Source: Glaciihabitans sp. (GTDB taxonomy: Bacteria; Actinomycetota; Actinomycetes; Actinomycetales; Microbacteriaceae). Taken from it: a DNA stretch of 64,000 bases. The translations under genes were made by a program, and so were the position numbers. Location: contig JAODMF010000014.1 of NCBI GenBank assembly GCA_025464095.1, forward strand, positions 1 to 64,000. The letters run 5' to 3'. Positions 36,093 through 44,512 of this stretch are shown here, piece after piece. Every line of letters starts with the position of its first letter. Positions within the stretch are counted from its first letter, which is position 1. The notes under the pieces are model-generated. The model ran no database searches and was not told the origin of the DNA. It saw only the letters and a program-made list of their open reading frames with translations.

Positions 36093-36132
36093 TAAACTTT
36101 TGGAGGTTGTGCCGGTGGCGCGCAACGCCTCC
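36093..36132 (+). promoter_or_regulatory. serA promoter -10 and leader hairpin
   Basis: A -10-like TAAACT lies at 36093-36098. The bases right after it can fold from GGAGG (36102-36106) to CCTCC (36128-36132) through an 11-bp stem with a 2-base bulge. The stem would be at the 5' end of the serA mRNA, which has its ribosome site (aaaagga) just beyond. Function unproven. Confidence 0.35.
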
Positions 36133-36155
36133 CCCCACCTAAAAGGACTCGATTC

Positions 36156-37745
36156 GTGGCCAAGCCGATCGTGCTCATTGCCGAAGAACTTTCTCCCGCG
36201 ACGGTCGATGCCCTCGGCCCCGACTTCGACGTGCGTAACGTCGACGGGACCGACCGGCCCGCGCTGCTCACCGCACTCGCGGACGCGGACGCTATCCTGA
36301 TCCGCTCCGCGACGAACGTGGATGGCGAAGCAATCGCGGCCGCGAAGAAGCTCAAGGTCATCGCGCGCGCCGGTGTCGGACTCGACAACGTGGACATCAA
36401 GGCGGCGACCGCAGCGGGCGTCATGGTCGTGAACGCCCCGACCTCCAACATCATCTCGGCCGCGGAACTCACCGTCGGCCACATCCTGAGCCTCGCCCGC
36501 CACATCCCGGGCGCCCATGCGAGTCTCGCCGCAGGAACGTGGGCTCGCTCCAGGTACACCGGCGTCGAACTGTACGAGAAGACGATCGGCATCATCGGCC
36601 TCGGACGTATCGGCGCGCTGATTACTGCCCGCCTGCAGGCGTTCGGAATGAACGTCATCGCCTACGACCCCTACGTGACCGCGGCCCGCGCCCAGCAGCT
36701 CGGCGTGACCCTTCTACCCTTGGATGACGTGCTCGGGCAGTCCGACTTCCTCACCATCCACATGCCGAAGACGCCCGAGACGACCGGCATGATCTCGACC
36801 GAGCAGCTTGCCCTCATGAAGCCGACCGCGTTCATCGTGAACGTCGCCCGCGGCGGACTGATCGACGAAGACGCCCTCTATGCCGCAGTGAAATCGCACC
36901 GCATCGCGGGCGCTGGCCTGGATGTCTTCGTCAGCGAGCCGCCGACATCCTCACCGCTGCTCGAGCTCGACAACATCGTGCTCACCCCGCACCTCGGTGC
37001 ATCGACGGACGAGGCCCAGGAGAAGGCGGGCGTCTCCGTCGCAAGATCGGTTCGCCTCGCGCTTGGGGGCGAGCTGGTTCCGGATGCCGTCAACGTCGCC
37101 GGCGGAATCATCGACACGACAGTGCGTCCCGGCATCCCTCTCATGGAAAAGCTCGGCCAGGTATTCTCTGGCCTCGCCGACAGCCCGATCACGAGCGTGG
37201 ACGTCGAAGTGCGGGGCGAGATCGCCGAGCTCGACGTGAGCGTGCTCAAGCTCGCGGCGCTCAAGGGCATCTTCTCGAACATCGTCAGCGAATCCGTCAG
37301 CTACGTGAATGCACCACTGCTGGCCGAAGCGCGCGGAGTGACGGTTCGCCTGGTCACCGACTCGGTGAGCGAGGAGTACCGCAACCTGCTCACCATCCGC
37401 GGGTCGCTCAGTGACGGCTCGCAGGTGTCGGTCTCCGGCACCCTGACCGGCACGAAGCAGACCCAGAAGATCGTCGAGATCAACGGCTATGACGTCGAGG
37501 TCCCGTTCGCCGATCACCTGCTCGTGATGCTCTACACCGACCGTCCCGGCATCGTGGCGATCTACGGCAAGGAGTTCGGCGACGCGAACATCAACATCGC
37601 GGGCATGCAGATCGCGCGCACGTCGGCCGGCGGCCAGGCACTCAGCGTGCTGACGGTCGACACCGAGGTTCCGGAGGGATTGCTCGAGAAGGTCCGCGTC
37701 GCGATTGATGCCTCGCTCATGCGCGAGATCGACATCACCGAGTAG
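36156..37745 (+). CDS. serA: D-3-phosphoglycerate dehydrogenase
   Basis: A 529-residue enzyme for the first step of serine synthesis, of the long actinobacterial (type 1) form. The NAD-binding motif GLGRIGALI is at about residues 147-155, and catalytic residues lie in VNVARGGLIDEDAL and the HLGAST block. An intervening domain (about 320-450) precedes a C-terminal ACT domain (VMLYTDRPGIVAIYGKEFGDANINIAGM, cited in part as TDRPGIVAIYG) that senses serine in relatives such as the mycobacterial enzyme. The GTG start at 36156 has a good aaaagga ribosome site. Confidence 0.96.
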   Translation: MAKPIVLIAEELSPATVDALGPDFDVRNVDGTDRPALLTALADADAILIRSATNVDGEAIAAAKKLKVIARAGVGLDNVDIKAATAAGVMVVNAPTSNIISAAELTVGHILSLARHIPGAHASLAAGTWARSRYTGVELYEKTIGIIGLGRIGALITARLQAFGMNVIAYDPYVTAARAQQLGVTLLPLDDVLGQSDFLTIHMPKTPETTGMISTEQLALMKPTAFIVNVARGGLIDEDALYAAVKSHRIAGAGLDVFVSEPPTSSPLLELDNIVLTPHLGASTDEAQEKAGVSVARSVRLALGGELVPDAVNVAGGIIDTTVRPGIPLMEKLGQVFSGLADSPITSVDVEVRGEIAELDVSVLKLAALKGIFSNIVSESVSYVNAPLLAEARGVTVRLVTDSVSEEYRNLLTIRGSLSDGSQVSVSGTLTGTKQTQKIVEINGYDVEVPFADHLLVMLYTDRPGIVAIYGKEFGDANINIAGMQIARTSAGGQALSVLTVDTEVPEGLLEKVRVAIDASLMREIDITE

Positions 37746-37821
37746 TTCCCTCCGCCGCACTCGCGGCCCCGGCCCGCCTCTCGGCCCTGCGCCCGCGCTC
37801 AGCCTGATCCCGCGTGACCCC

Positions 37822-37907
37822 TTTGCAAATTCAGGAGATCGCGCCAGACATCCGGCGTGTCGAGTGACAATCGCGGCGAGCCGCGCGCGATCTCCTGAAT
37901 TTGCAAA
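37822..37907. repeat. Long branched palindrome (Y-shaped inverted repeat)
   Basis: Two perfect 23-bp arms (37822-37844 and 37885-37907, starting TTTGCAAATTCAGG) enclose 40 bases. The interior can itself form two small hairpins: GACA/TGTC at 37847-37861 and GCGG/CCGC at 37873-37884. The full element would be a three-way junction in RNA or extruded DNA. It lies 76 bp after serA, so it could terminate transcription, but it is far longer than needed and has no T tract. Confidence 0.9.
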
Positions 37908-37931
37908 AATGCAAAGTGCAAAAATGCAAAA
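37902..37931. repeat. A-rich 15-bp tandem repeat
   Basis: The unit tgcaaaaatgcaaag is repeated once with one change (37902-37916 and 37917-37931), with TGCAAA occurring five times in the neighbourhood. It abuts the right arm of the palindrome and ends 11 bp before the -35 box of the DGPF operon. Confidence 0.85.
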
Positions 37932-37941
37932 TGACTGGCGA

Positions 37942-37968
37942 TGTCGAAAGGGACGGGTACCGTTCGTC
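37942..37968 (+). promoter_or_regulatory. ECF42-type promoter of the DGPF operon
   Basis: TGTCGA (37942-37947) and CGTC (37965-37968) are separated by 17 bp, upstream of the first DGPF gene. As I remember the literature, ECF42 sigma factors use a TGTCGA -35 with a CGA/TC-like -10 in front of DGPF genes. The sigma factor encoded at 38780 would then drive its own operon. Confidence 0.6.
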
Positions 37969-38015
37969 GGGAGACCGAACGCGCGGATTGGCCGCGCCGA
38001 ACTGAGGAGCCAGTC

Positions 38016-38381
38016 ATGGCTGAAGAATTCGTAGTCCTCATCGTCGAAGAGGAGTGGGATCCCGCGACGGTCACCGAGGACGATTGGTCGAAGGCGATGC
38101 GCGAGCACACCGCCTTCGCAGAAGCCGTCGCGGCGGCTGGCGCACAGCTGCTGGGCGGCGACGCCCTGTCCGGGCAGGCAGCGGCCGTTCGCGTCGTTCC
38201 CGCGCGCGATGGAGCCCCCGCCGTCTTCACCGACGGCCCGTTCGGGGAAACCAAGGAAGTCGTCACCGGCTTCTACAAGATCGGGGCGAAGGATGCGGCA
38301 CAGGCCCGCGAGCTCGCCGCGCTCTGCCCGACCGCCGGCTGGGTCGAACTGTACCCCGTGCTCGACACGAACGGAGCCTGA
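38016..38381 (+). CDS. DGPF/YCII-related domain protein 1
   Basis: A 121-residue YCII-related protein with the name-giving D-G-P-F motif in VFTDGPFGETKEVVTGFYKI. The fold is ferredoxin-like, with the pattern EFVVLIVEEEW for strand 1 and GWVELYPVLD for the last. DGPF proteins are encoded with ECF41/42-type sigma factors; their job is unknown, though regulation of the sigma factor or small-molecule binding has been proposed. Three genes with 2- and 24-bp gaps (38016, 38384 and 38780) form one unit. The ATG follows gaggag. Confidence 0.9.
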   Translation: MAEEFVVLIVEEEWDPATVTEDDWSKAMREHTAFAEAVAAAGAQLLGGDALSGQAAAVRVVPARDGAPAVFTDGPFGETKEVVTGFYKIGAKDAAQARELAALCPTAGWVELYPVLDTNGA

Positions 38382-38383
38382 TC

Positions 38384-38755
38384 ATGGCCGCTGAATTCAT
38401 CCTCCTCATCCGGGAGTCAGAGGAACACACCCAGCTGGCTGAGGGTGAGCGCGAGGCGGCCCAGGCCGAGATCCACGCCGCGCACAGCGCCTTCTTCCAG
38501 GCGATCACCGAGTTGGGCGGCACGTTCGTCGGCGGAGCGGGGCTGCAGCCGACCAGCGCGGCCGTGCGCATCGTGCCCGCGCGAGACGGTCATCCGGCGA
38601 TCTTCACCGACGGCCCCTTCACGGAGACGAAAGAGGTCGTGAGCGGTTACTACAAGGTGACTGCGCCCGACGCCGACGCGGCTCGGGCCATCGCCGCCAA
38701 GTGCCCGACCCACGGCTGGATCGAGCTCTATCCCGTCGCCGACGTCGGCATGTGA
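38384..38755 (+). CDS. DGPF/YCII-related domain protein 2
   Basis: A 123-residue paralogue of the preceding protein: AEFILLIRESEEH at the start, TSAAVRIVPARDGHPAIFTDGPFTETKE (cited in part as IFTDGPFTETKE) in the middle and GWIELYPVADVG at the end. The two copies share the DGPF block and the closing strand but differ in the helical middle, so they are old duplicates. Its ATG is 2 bp after the first gene's stop, and the sigma factor gene begins 24 bp after it. Confidence 0.9.
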   Translation: MAAEFILLIRESEEHTQLAEGEREAAQAEIHAAHSAFFQAITELGGTFVGGAGLQPTSAAVRIVPARDGHPAIFTDGPFTETKEVVSGYYKVTAPDADAARAIAAKCPTHGWIELYPVADVGM

Positions 38756-38779
38756 GGTCGCCCGTAGCACAATGGATGC

Positions 38780-39994
38780 GTGGCCAGCACGGTACTCGAT
38801 GAGACGTTCCGTCGTGAGTGGCCACGCATTCTTGCGGCCGTCATCCGTTACACGGGGAGCATCGATCTCGCCGAGGACTCCGTGCAGGAGGCCTTCCTGC
38901 GGGCGGCCGCATCCCGGGAGCGCGAACTGCTGATCAATCCGGCCGCGTGGATAACCACGGTCGCGAAGCGGATTGCTGTCGACACGGTGCGCAGGGATGC
39001 GTCGCTGCGCACGAAGCTGCCCCTGCTCGCGACCGAGGAAGCGCGACCGATGGACCTGACGGATGACCTCGAGTCCCCCGGGGGTGACGACCGCCTCGGG
39101 CTCCTGTTCGTCGCCTGCAACCCGGAGCTCGCGCCGGAAACCCGGCTCGCCCTTGCACTCCGGTTCGTCTGTGGCATCCCGACAGCGAGAATCGCGGAAG
39201 CCATGCTTGTCACCCACACGGCGATGAGCGCCCGGCTGACGCGAGCGAAGCAGCAGATCGAACGCGACGGCATCCGGTTCACGCCCCCCGACGAGTTCGA
39301 GCGCGGCCACCGGTTGGATGACGTACTTGGTGTCGTCCACCTGCTCTATACCGTCGGCCACACCGCTTTCGAAGGCGCGGAGATCGGATCGCGCACCGTC
39401 GCGACGACGGCGATCGAACTGGCGCGGGCGCTGCGCCGAATCGCCCCGGGCGACCCGGAGGCGGCGGGACTGCTCGCGCTCCTGCTGCTGACGGATGCCC
39501 GCGCGGCGACCCGCACCGGTCCACGCGGCGAGGTCGTCACCCTCGAGCACGCGGACCGCGCACTCTGGAGCGCCGAACTGATCGGCGAGGGCCTGGACCT
39601 GGCGGCGACGGCGCTGCCCGCGGGCGGCCGGTTCGCCCTCGAGGCGGGGATCTCCGGGCTTCACTCACAGGCGCCCGACTGGCAGACGACCGACTGGGGC
39701 GCGATTTGTGCGCTTTACGACCGGCTGGTCGAGCGCTGGCCGACCCCGCCCGCTGTGCTGGCCAGGGTGGTCGCCCGCAGCTACCGGGACGGCGCCCAGT
39801 CAGCGCTGGCCGAACTCGACAGTCGCGAGTTCACCGGATCGACGGCCCGTCAGGCGACCGCCGTGCGTGCCGACCTGCTCCGCAGGCTCGGACGCAATAT
39901 TGAGGCCCGCGCGACCTATGAGGTCGCGCGGGCACAGGAAGAAAACGCTCCGGTTCGCGACTTCTTCGCGCGCCGGATCGACGAACTCGGTTAG
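38780..39994 (+). CDS. ECF sigma factor, ECF42-like with long C-terminal extension
   Basis: A 404-residue sigma factor. Region 2 (LAEDSVQEAFLRAAA near residues 31-45) and region 4 (RLALALRFVCGIPTARIAEAMLVTHTAMSARLTRAKQ, cited in part as AEAMLVTHTAMSARL) recruit RNA polymerase. The C-terminal 200 residues are helical, resembling TPR-like repeats of the ECF42 group, in which this extension is needed for activity and replaces an anti-sigma factor. No anti-sigma gene is nearby. It starts with GTG in the operon of two DGPF genes, the canonical ECF42 context, and its stop codon overlaps the converging DUF6458 gene by 4 bp. Confidence 0.9.
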   Translation: MASTVLDETFRREWPRILAAVIRYTGSIDLAEDSVQEAFLRAAASRERELLINPAAWITTVAKRIAVDTVRRDASLRTKLPLLATEEARPMDLTDDLESPGGDDRLGLLFVACNPELAPETRLALALRFVCGIPTARIAEAMLVTHTAMSARLTRAKQQIERDGIRFTPPDEFERGHRLDDVLGVVHLLYTVGHTAFEGAEIGSRTVATTAIELARALRRIAPGDPEAAGLLALLLLTDARAATRTGPRGEVVTLEHADRALWSAELIGEGLDLAATALPAGGRFALEAGISGLHSQAPDWQTTDWGAICALYDRLVERWPTPPAVLARVVARSYRDGAQSALAELDSREFTGSTARQATAVRADLLRRLGRNIEARATYEVARAQEENAPVRDFFARRIDELG

Positions 39995-40251
39995 ATCACG
40001 TCGTCGGGCGTGCTGTGCGTGGTGCGCGACTGCACGTTCTCGCCGCTCTGCGGGTCAACCGCCGAGCGAACGGTGGTGGTTGACGAGCGGCGCCGCAGCA
40101 AGAACACGAGTCCGATCACGAAAACGATCACACCCGCGCCCATCAGCAGGTAGCCGACGAGGTGCAAGTCGATCCAGCCCACGTTGATGTTCAGCGCGAA
40201 GGCCAGCACGGCGCCGATCACGAACAATACGATTCCGGTTCCTATACTCAT
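39991..40251 (-). CDS. DUF6458-type small membrane protein
   Basis: An 86-residue protein with two transmembrane helices (SIGTGIVLFVIGAVLAFAL and VGYLLMGAGVIVFVIGLVFLL-type segments). A conserved central N-I-N-V-G-W-I-D-L-H turn lies between them, followed by a basic patch (LLRRRSS) and a polar tail. The pattern fits the actinobacterial DUF6458 family of unknown function. The long antisense frame continuing toward 41424 is a shadow of leuB. The gene is divergent from leuB and convergent with the sigma factor gene. Confidence 0.8.
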   Translation of the reverse strand: MSIGTGIVLFVIGAVLAFALNINVGWIDLHLVGYLLMGAGVIVFVIGLVFLLRRRSSTTTVRSAVDPQSGENVQSRTTHSTPDDVI

Positions 40252-40272
40252 GGCCCCAACGGTAGGGCTGAT

Positions 40273-40309
40273 TTTGGCCGCGGGGAACCCCCCTTTGGCC
40301 GCTGGCCAA
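40273..40309 (+). promoter_or_regulatory. Candidate operator upstream of leuB
   Basis: TTTGGCCGC occurs twice, at 40273-40281 and 40294-40302, 21 bp apart. The second copy is part of a perfect inverted repeat TTGGCC-GCT-GGCCAA at 40295-40309. It sits 33-69 bp before the leuB ATG, which lacks a ribosome site and may be leaderless. A regulator of leucine genes could bind here. Confidence 0.4.
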
Positions 40310-40341
40310 CCTGTGGTATGCACTGGCGGTAGCCTTAACCC

Positions 40342-41391
40342 ATGCCAAAAACCCTCAGTGTCGCGATCATCCCGGGCGACGGAATCGGGCCGGAAGTCAC
40401 CGCTGAGGCGGTCAAGATCCTGCGCGCCGTGTCTCCCGCCGATGTCGTTTTCGAGACCACCGAGTACCCGTTCGGTGCCGGCCACTACCTCGAGACCGGC
40501 GAGATCCTCAGCGACGACGACCTGAACTCGCTTGCACAGCACGACGCGATCATCCTCGGCGCCGTCGGGGGAGACCCCCGCGACCCCAGACTCGCGGGCG
40601 GCATCATCGAGCGCGGGCTGCTGCTCAAACTCCGGTTCGCCTTCGACCACTACGTCAACCTGCGCCCCACCGTGCTGCTGCCCAACGTGGTGTCGCCGCT
40701 CGCGAATCCCGGCGAGGTCGACTTCGTCGTCATTCGTGAGGGCACCGAGGGCCCGTATGTGGGAAACGGCGGCGTGATCCGCAAGGGAACACCGCAGGAG
40801 ATCGCGAACGAGCTGTCGATCAACACCGCGTTCGGTGTCGAACGGGTGGTGCGTTTCGGCTTCGCCACGGCATCCAGGCGGTCGAAGAAGCTCACGCTCG
40901 TGCACAAGACGAACGTGCTGACGAACGCGGGCGGCCTCTGGCAGCGGACCGTGGACCGGGTGGCCGTCGAGTTTCCGGATGTCACGGTCGATTACCTGCA
41001 CGTCGACGCAGCGACTATCTTCCTCGTCACCGATCCCGCTAGATTTGACACCATCGTCACGGACAACCTCTTCGGCGACATCCTCACCGATCTTGCAGCG
41101 GCTATCAGCGGCGGCATCGGACTGGCGGCCTCGGGCAATATCAACCCGGATGGCACCTTTCCCAGCATGTTCGAGCCGGTCCATGGATCCGCGCCCGACA
41201 TCGCCGGGCAGCAGAAGGCCGACCCCACCGCGGCCATCCTCTCGGTCGCGCTCCTGCTCGACCATCTGGGATTCGCGGATGCTGCGGCTCGCGTGAGCGA
41301 CGCCGTGCGGGCTGACCTTGCCGGCCGTACGGCATCCCGCAGCACCGCCGCCGTCGGTGACGCAATTGCCGCCCGACTGGCGCACAATTAG
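40342..41391 (+). CDS. leuB: 3-isopropylmalate dehydrogenase
   Basis: A 349-residue oxidative decarboxylase of the leucine pathway. The N-terminus [16 protein letters not shown], the substrate loop around [17 protein letters not shown] and the NLRPTVLLP segment, the metal ligands in [15 protein letters not shown], and the C-terminal [13 protein letters not shown] are all conserved. Its ATG is not preceded by a clear ribosome site. ilvE follows within 25 bp, so the last steps of branched-chain amino acid synthesis are co-transcribed, apart from the ilvDBNC operon 10 kb away. leuA, leuC and leuD are not in the window. Confidence 0.97.
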   Translation: MPKTLSVAIIPGDGIGPEVTAEAVKILRAVSPADVVFETTEYPFGAGHYLETGEILSDDDLNSLAQHDAIILGAVGGDPRDPRLAGGIIERGLLLKLRFAFDHYVNLRPTVLLPNVVSPLANPGEVDFVVIREGTEGPYVGNGGVIRKGTPQEIANELSINTAFGVERVVRFGFATASRRSKKLTLVHKTNVLTNAGGLWQRTVDRVAVEFPDVTVDYLHVDAATIFLVTDPARFDTIVTDNLFGDILTDLAAAISGGIGLAASGNINPDGTFPSMFEPVHGSAPDIAGQQKADPTAAILSVALLLDHLGFADAAARVSDAVRADLAGRTASRSTAAVGDAIAARLAHN

Positions 41392-41416
41392 ACGACACTC
41401 CCAGAAAGAACGACAC

Positions 41417-42529
41417 ATGCCCATTCAGCTCCAGATGGCAACGCAGGATCTCGTCTTCCAGACGGTCCGCAACGAGAACGCAAAGTCCGTCGAGGAGCGT
41501 GAGCAGATTCTCGCCGATCCCGGCTTCGGCAAGTACTTCACCGACCATATGGTCGACATCTGCTGGTCGGAGCGGGGCGGATGGCACCGCCCGCGCGTGC
41601 AGCCGTATGGTCCGATCGCCATGGATCCCGCGGCCGCGGTTCTGCACTACGCCCAGGAGGTCTTCGAGGGGCTGAAGGCGTACCGGCACGAGGACGGCTC
41701 CATCCATACCTTCCGCGCGGAGGCGAATGCAGCCCGGATGCAGCGATCCGCCCGCAGGCTTGCGCTGCCGGAGCTGCCCACCGAGTACTTCGTCGAGTCG
41801 TTGAAGCAGTTGATTGCCGTTGACGGCGACTGGGTTCCGTCCGCTCCGGAGACGAGCCTGTACATCCGGCCGTTCATGTTCGCAAAGGAGGCGTTCCTCG
41901 GCGTTCGCCCAGCGGCGAAGGTGAACTACTACGTGATCGCGAGCCCGGCGGGAGCGTACTTCCCCGGCGGCGTCGCGCCGGTTTCGATCTGGCTGTCCAC
42001 CGACTACTCCCGCGCCGGACGTGGCGGAATGGGAGCAGCGAAGACGGGCGGCAACTACGCGTCGTCTCTCGTGGCCCAGCAGGAAGCGTACGAGAACGGA
42101 TGCGCGCAGGTGTTGTTCCTCGATTCCGAGGAGAGCAAGTACCTCGAAGAACTCGGCGGCATGAACGTGGTGCTGGTTCACAAGAACGGAACGCTGGTCA
42201 CGCCGGAGTCGAGCAGCATCCTGGCCGGTATCACCCTGGACTCCGTGCTGCAGCTGGCGCGCGATCGCGGCCTCTCCACTGAGCAGCGCCGCGTGACCAT
42301 CGACGAGTGGCGCACCGGCGTCGAGTCGGGCGACATCACCGAGGTGTTCGCCTGCGGAACCGCCGCCGTCATCACGCCGATCGCGCAGCTGAAGGGCGCC
42401 AACTTCTCAGTGGGCGACCCGGATGCCCCGGCCGGAGAGCTGACGATGTCACTGCGCCAGGAGCTCACCGATATCCAGTACGGGCGCGCCGAAGACAAGC
42501 ACGGCTGGCTGACGCGGCTCGACGCGTAG
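41417..42529 (+). CDS. ilvE: Branched-chain amino acid aminotransferase
   Basis: A class IV PLP aminotransferase of 370 residues, of the long actinobacterial/eukaryotic (BCAT) type. Evidence includes HYAQEVFEGLKAYRHEDGSI near residues 75-95, the PLP lysine in MGAAKTGGNYASSL at about residue 205 and the ending EVFACGTAAVITPI. It transfers amino groups between glutamate and the keto acids of leucine, isoleucine and valine. The ATG at 41417 is behind agaaagaacg. It begins 25 bp after leuB and is followed 19 bp later by an FAH-family gene. Confidence 0.97.
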   Translation: MPIQLQMATQDLVFQTVRNENAKSVEEREQILADPGFGKYFTDHMVDICWSERGGWHRPRVQPYGPIAMDPAAAVLHYAQEVFEGLKAYRHEDGSIHTFRAEANAARMQRSARRLALPELPTEYFVESLKQLIAVDGDWVPSAPETSLYIRPFMFAKEAFLGVRPAAKVNYYVIASPAGAYFPGGVAPVSIWLSTDYSRAGRGGMGAAKTGGNYASSLVAQQEAYENGCAQVLFLDSEESKYLEELGGMNVVLVHKNGTLVTPESSSILAGITLDSVLQLARDRGLSTEQRRVTIDEWRTGVESGDITEVFACGTAAVITPIAQLKGANFSVGDPDAPAGELTMSLRQELTDIQYGRAEDKHGWLTRLDA

Positions 42530-42548
42530 GCGCGGGTAGGCTCGAAGG

Positions 42549-43334
42549 GTGAAGATCGCGCGGTTCAGTTCTGACGGTGACCCCCGCTACGGGATTGTCG
42601 ACGGTGACGACCTCGTCGTGCTTACCGGGGATCCGATGTTCAGCGGGTTCGGAACCACGGGAGAGCGCGTGCCGCTCGACTCGGTTCGCCTGCTCGCGCC
42701 GGTCATCCCTCGCTCGAAGGTCGTCTGCGTGGGGCTGAACTATGGCGCGCACAAGGCCGACATGCACGTGGCCAGCCCCGAAACCCCGCTGCTGTTCCTG
42801 AAGCCCAACACGGCGATCATCGGCCCGGGGGACGCCATCCAGATTCCACCGGTCGAGGGTCGCATCGTGCACGAGGGCGAGCTTGCCATCGTGATCGGCC
42901 GCATTGCCAAGCAGGTCAGCGCCGAGAACGCCGCGGACTACATATTCGGCTACACGATCGCTAACGACGTCTCCGCTCGCGACGTCATGTTCTCCGACGG
43001 GCAGTGGGCCCGGGCGAAGGGCTATGACACGTTCTGCCCGATCGGACCGGTCATCGAGACCGAATTGGATACGTCCAGCCTCGACATCCAGACGTACGTC
43101 GACGGGGAGCCCCGCAGACACGGCAACACGGCGGACATGATCCACGGGATCGGCGAGATTCTTGCCTTCGCTTCGGATGTGTGGACGCTGCTGCCCGGCG
43201 ACCTCATCCTCACCGGCACGCCGGCAGGCCTCGGCGGGTTCGTCGATGGCCAGACGATCGACATCACGATCGAGGGCATCGGAACGCTGAGCAACCCGGC
43301 GCGCAATCGGCCCGAGGCGGCCGTCGCTGGCTAA
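42549..43334 (+). CDS. Fumarylacetoacetate hydrolase family protein
   Basis: A 261-residue enzyme of the FAH fold. The metal ligands are seen in VHEGELAIVIG, followed by the YTIANDVSARD block, KGYDTFCPIGP and the closing LLPGDLILTGTPAGLG. Members hydrolyse or decarboxylate 2-oxo acids and acylpyruvates; this subgroup is often annotated as 2-hydroxyhepta-2,4-diene-1,7-dioate isomerase or acylpyruvase without proof. It starts at GTG, 19 bp after ilvE, and probably shares the leuB-ilvE transcript. The next reading frame begins within a few bases of its stop codon. Confidence 0.92.
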   Translation: MKIARFSSDGDPRYGIVDGDDLVVLTGDPMFSGFGTTGERVPLDSVRLLAPVIPRSKVVCVGLNYGAHKADMHVASPETPLLFLKPNTAIIGPGDAIQIPPVEGRIVHEGELAIVIGRIAKQVSAENAADYIFGYTIANDVSARDVMFSDGQWARAKGYDTFCPIGPVIETELDTSSLDIQTYVDGEPRRHGNTADMIHGIGEILAFASDVWTLLPGDLILTGTPAGLGGFVDGQTIDITIEGIGTLSNPARNRPEAAVAG

Positions 43335-43338
43335 GGCA

Positions 43339-44346
43339 CTGACTACGAAGCCCTGGCTCGGTGTTCTCGCTGCTGCCATTGCGGCGGCGGCAGGGTTCGG
43401 CATCCACGCCGTTGTCCCTGCCATTCCGTGGCTCACCGCCTCGCTCGCCCTCGGCGTGATCGTTGGCTGCATCCCGCCGGTGCGTCCACTCCTCGATGGC
43501 CCGCTGAGGCCCGGACTCGCGATCGCATCGCGTCGCCTCCTGCGTCTGGGTATCGTCGTGCTCGGCCTCGCACTCAGCCTCGTCGACATCGCTCACCTCG
43601 GCTGGGTCGCGATTGTCGCCATAGTCGTGTTGGTGGTGGCCAGCTTCGGCCTGACCTGGGCGATCGGGCGACTGTTTCGTCTGGAAGGCGACCAGCCCAT
43701 CCTGTTGGCCGCCGGATTCTCGATCTGCGGCGTTTCCGCGATCGGCGCCATGAGTGCCGCACGCGGCTCTGACCAGAAGGATGCCGCGACGCCAACCGCG
43801 CTGGTCACGCTGTTCGGCACGGCCGCGATCCTGGTTCTGCCCGCCCTCGCGCCGCTGCTCGGTCTCGATCCAACAGAATTCGGCCGCTGGGTCGGGGCGA
43901 GCGTGCACGACGTCGGCCAGGTGGTCGCGACGGCGCAGATCGCCGGCCCGGTCGCTCTCGCGGTCGCGGTCGTGGTGAAGCTCACGCGGGTGCTGATGCT
44001 CGCGCCCATGGTTGCCGTGACCTCGTTGGTTGCCCGGCGCAGCGCTCCGCTCACGGTAGAGGGAGAGGCGCGAGCGAAGCGTCCGCCGATCGTGCCGCTG
44101 TTCATCCTCGGGTTCCTCGCCCTTGTGCTCGTGCGGTCGTTCCTCCCGGTTCCGGATGCGGTGCTCGCCGCCGCGAGCATTCTCCAGTCGATCCTGCTGG
44201 CCATGGCGCTGTTTGCGATTGGTGCCTCGCTGCGGCTGGAGGCGCTGGCGCGCTCGGGACTTCGTGCCGTCGGTGCCGGCCTCGTGGCGTGGGTCGTCAT
44301 CCTCGGCCTCGGCCTTGGCTTCGTCTGGCTCGCCGGAGCCGTCTGA
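43339..44346 (+). CDS. YeiH-family (UPF0324) membrane transporter, start codon unusual
   Basis: A membrane protein with ten hydrophobic helices of the YeiH/UPF0324 family (putative sulfate or other anion exporters). Family blocks are [22 protein letters not shown]-like (cited in part as [12 protein letters not shown]), [16 protein letters not shown] and [14 protein letters not shown]. The coding similarity with the family starts before the first GTG at 43456: residues [17 protein letters not shown] form the expected first helix, but no ATG, GTG or TTG exists in this frame after the stop at 43288-43290. CTG at 43339 (or 43327) is the best candidate, overlapping or touching the FAH gene; otherwise the product lacks helix 1. 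Confidence 0.8.
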   Translation: MTTKPWLGVLAAAIAAAAGFGIHAVVPAIPWLTASLALGVIVGCIPPVRPLLDGPLRPGLAIASRRLLRLGIVVLGLALSLVDIAHLGWVAIVAIVVLVVASFGLTWAIGRLFRLEGDQPILLAAGFSICGVSAIGAMSAARGSDQKDAATPTALVTLFGTAAILVLPALAPLLGLDPTEFGRWVGASVHDVGQVVATAQIAGPVALAVAVVVKLTRVLMLAPMVAVTSLVARRSAPLTVEGEARAKRPPIVPLFILGFLALVLVRSFLPVPDAVLAAASILQSILLAMALFAIGASLRLEALARSGLRAVGAGLVAWVVILGLGLGFVWLAGAV

Positions 44347-44393
44347 CCCAAGCTCCTCAGCCCCCTCAGCCGCCTCCTTCCTCCCCCCCCTTT

Positions 44394-44465
44394 CTTCCTC
44401 CCGAGTTGTCACATATCGACCTAAACCTCGCGTTTTGGGTCGATACGTGACAACTCGGGAGGAAG
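44394..44465. repeat. Long intergenic palindrome before gltX
   Basis: Two 28-bp arms (44394-44421 and 44438-44465) are complementary at 27 positions. The 16-base centre TAAACCTCGCGTTTTG can extend the stem by AAAC/GTTT. Flanks are polypyrimidine on the left and polypurine on the right. The element lies between the transporter stop and gltX, and could act as terminator or as a mobile/REP-like repeat. Confidence 0.9.
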
Positions 44466-44512
44466 GAGGGGAAGAGGGGCGGGGGATTCGGTCGCCGGTA
44501 GGATTGCTGGCG

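Noticed and set aside
36102-36132. serA leader hairpin as a riboswitch
   Set aside because: It is a single short imperfect stem with no match to known riboswitch cores; kept only as part of the promoter region.
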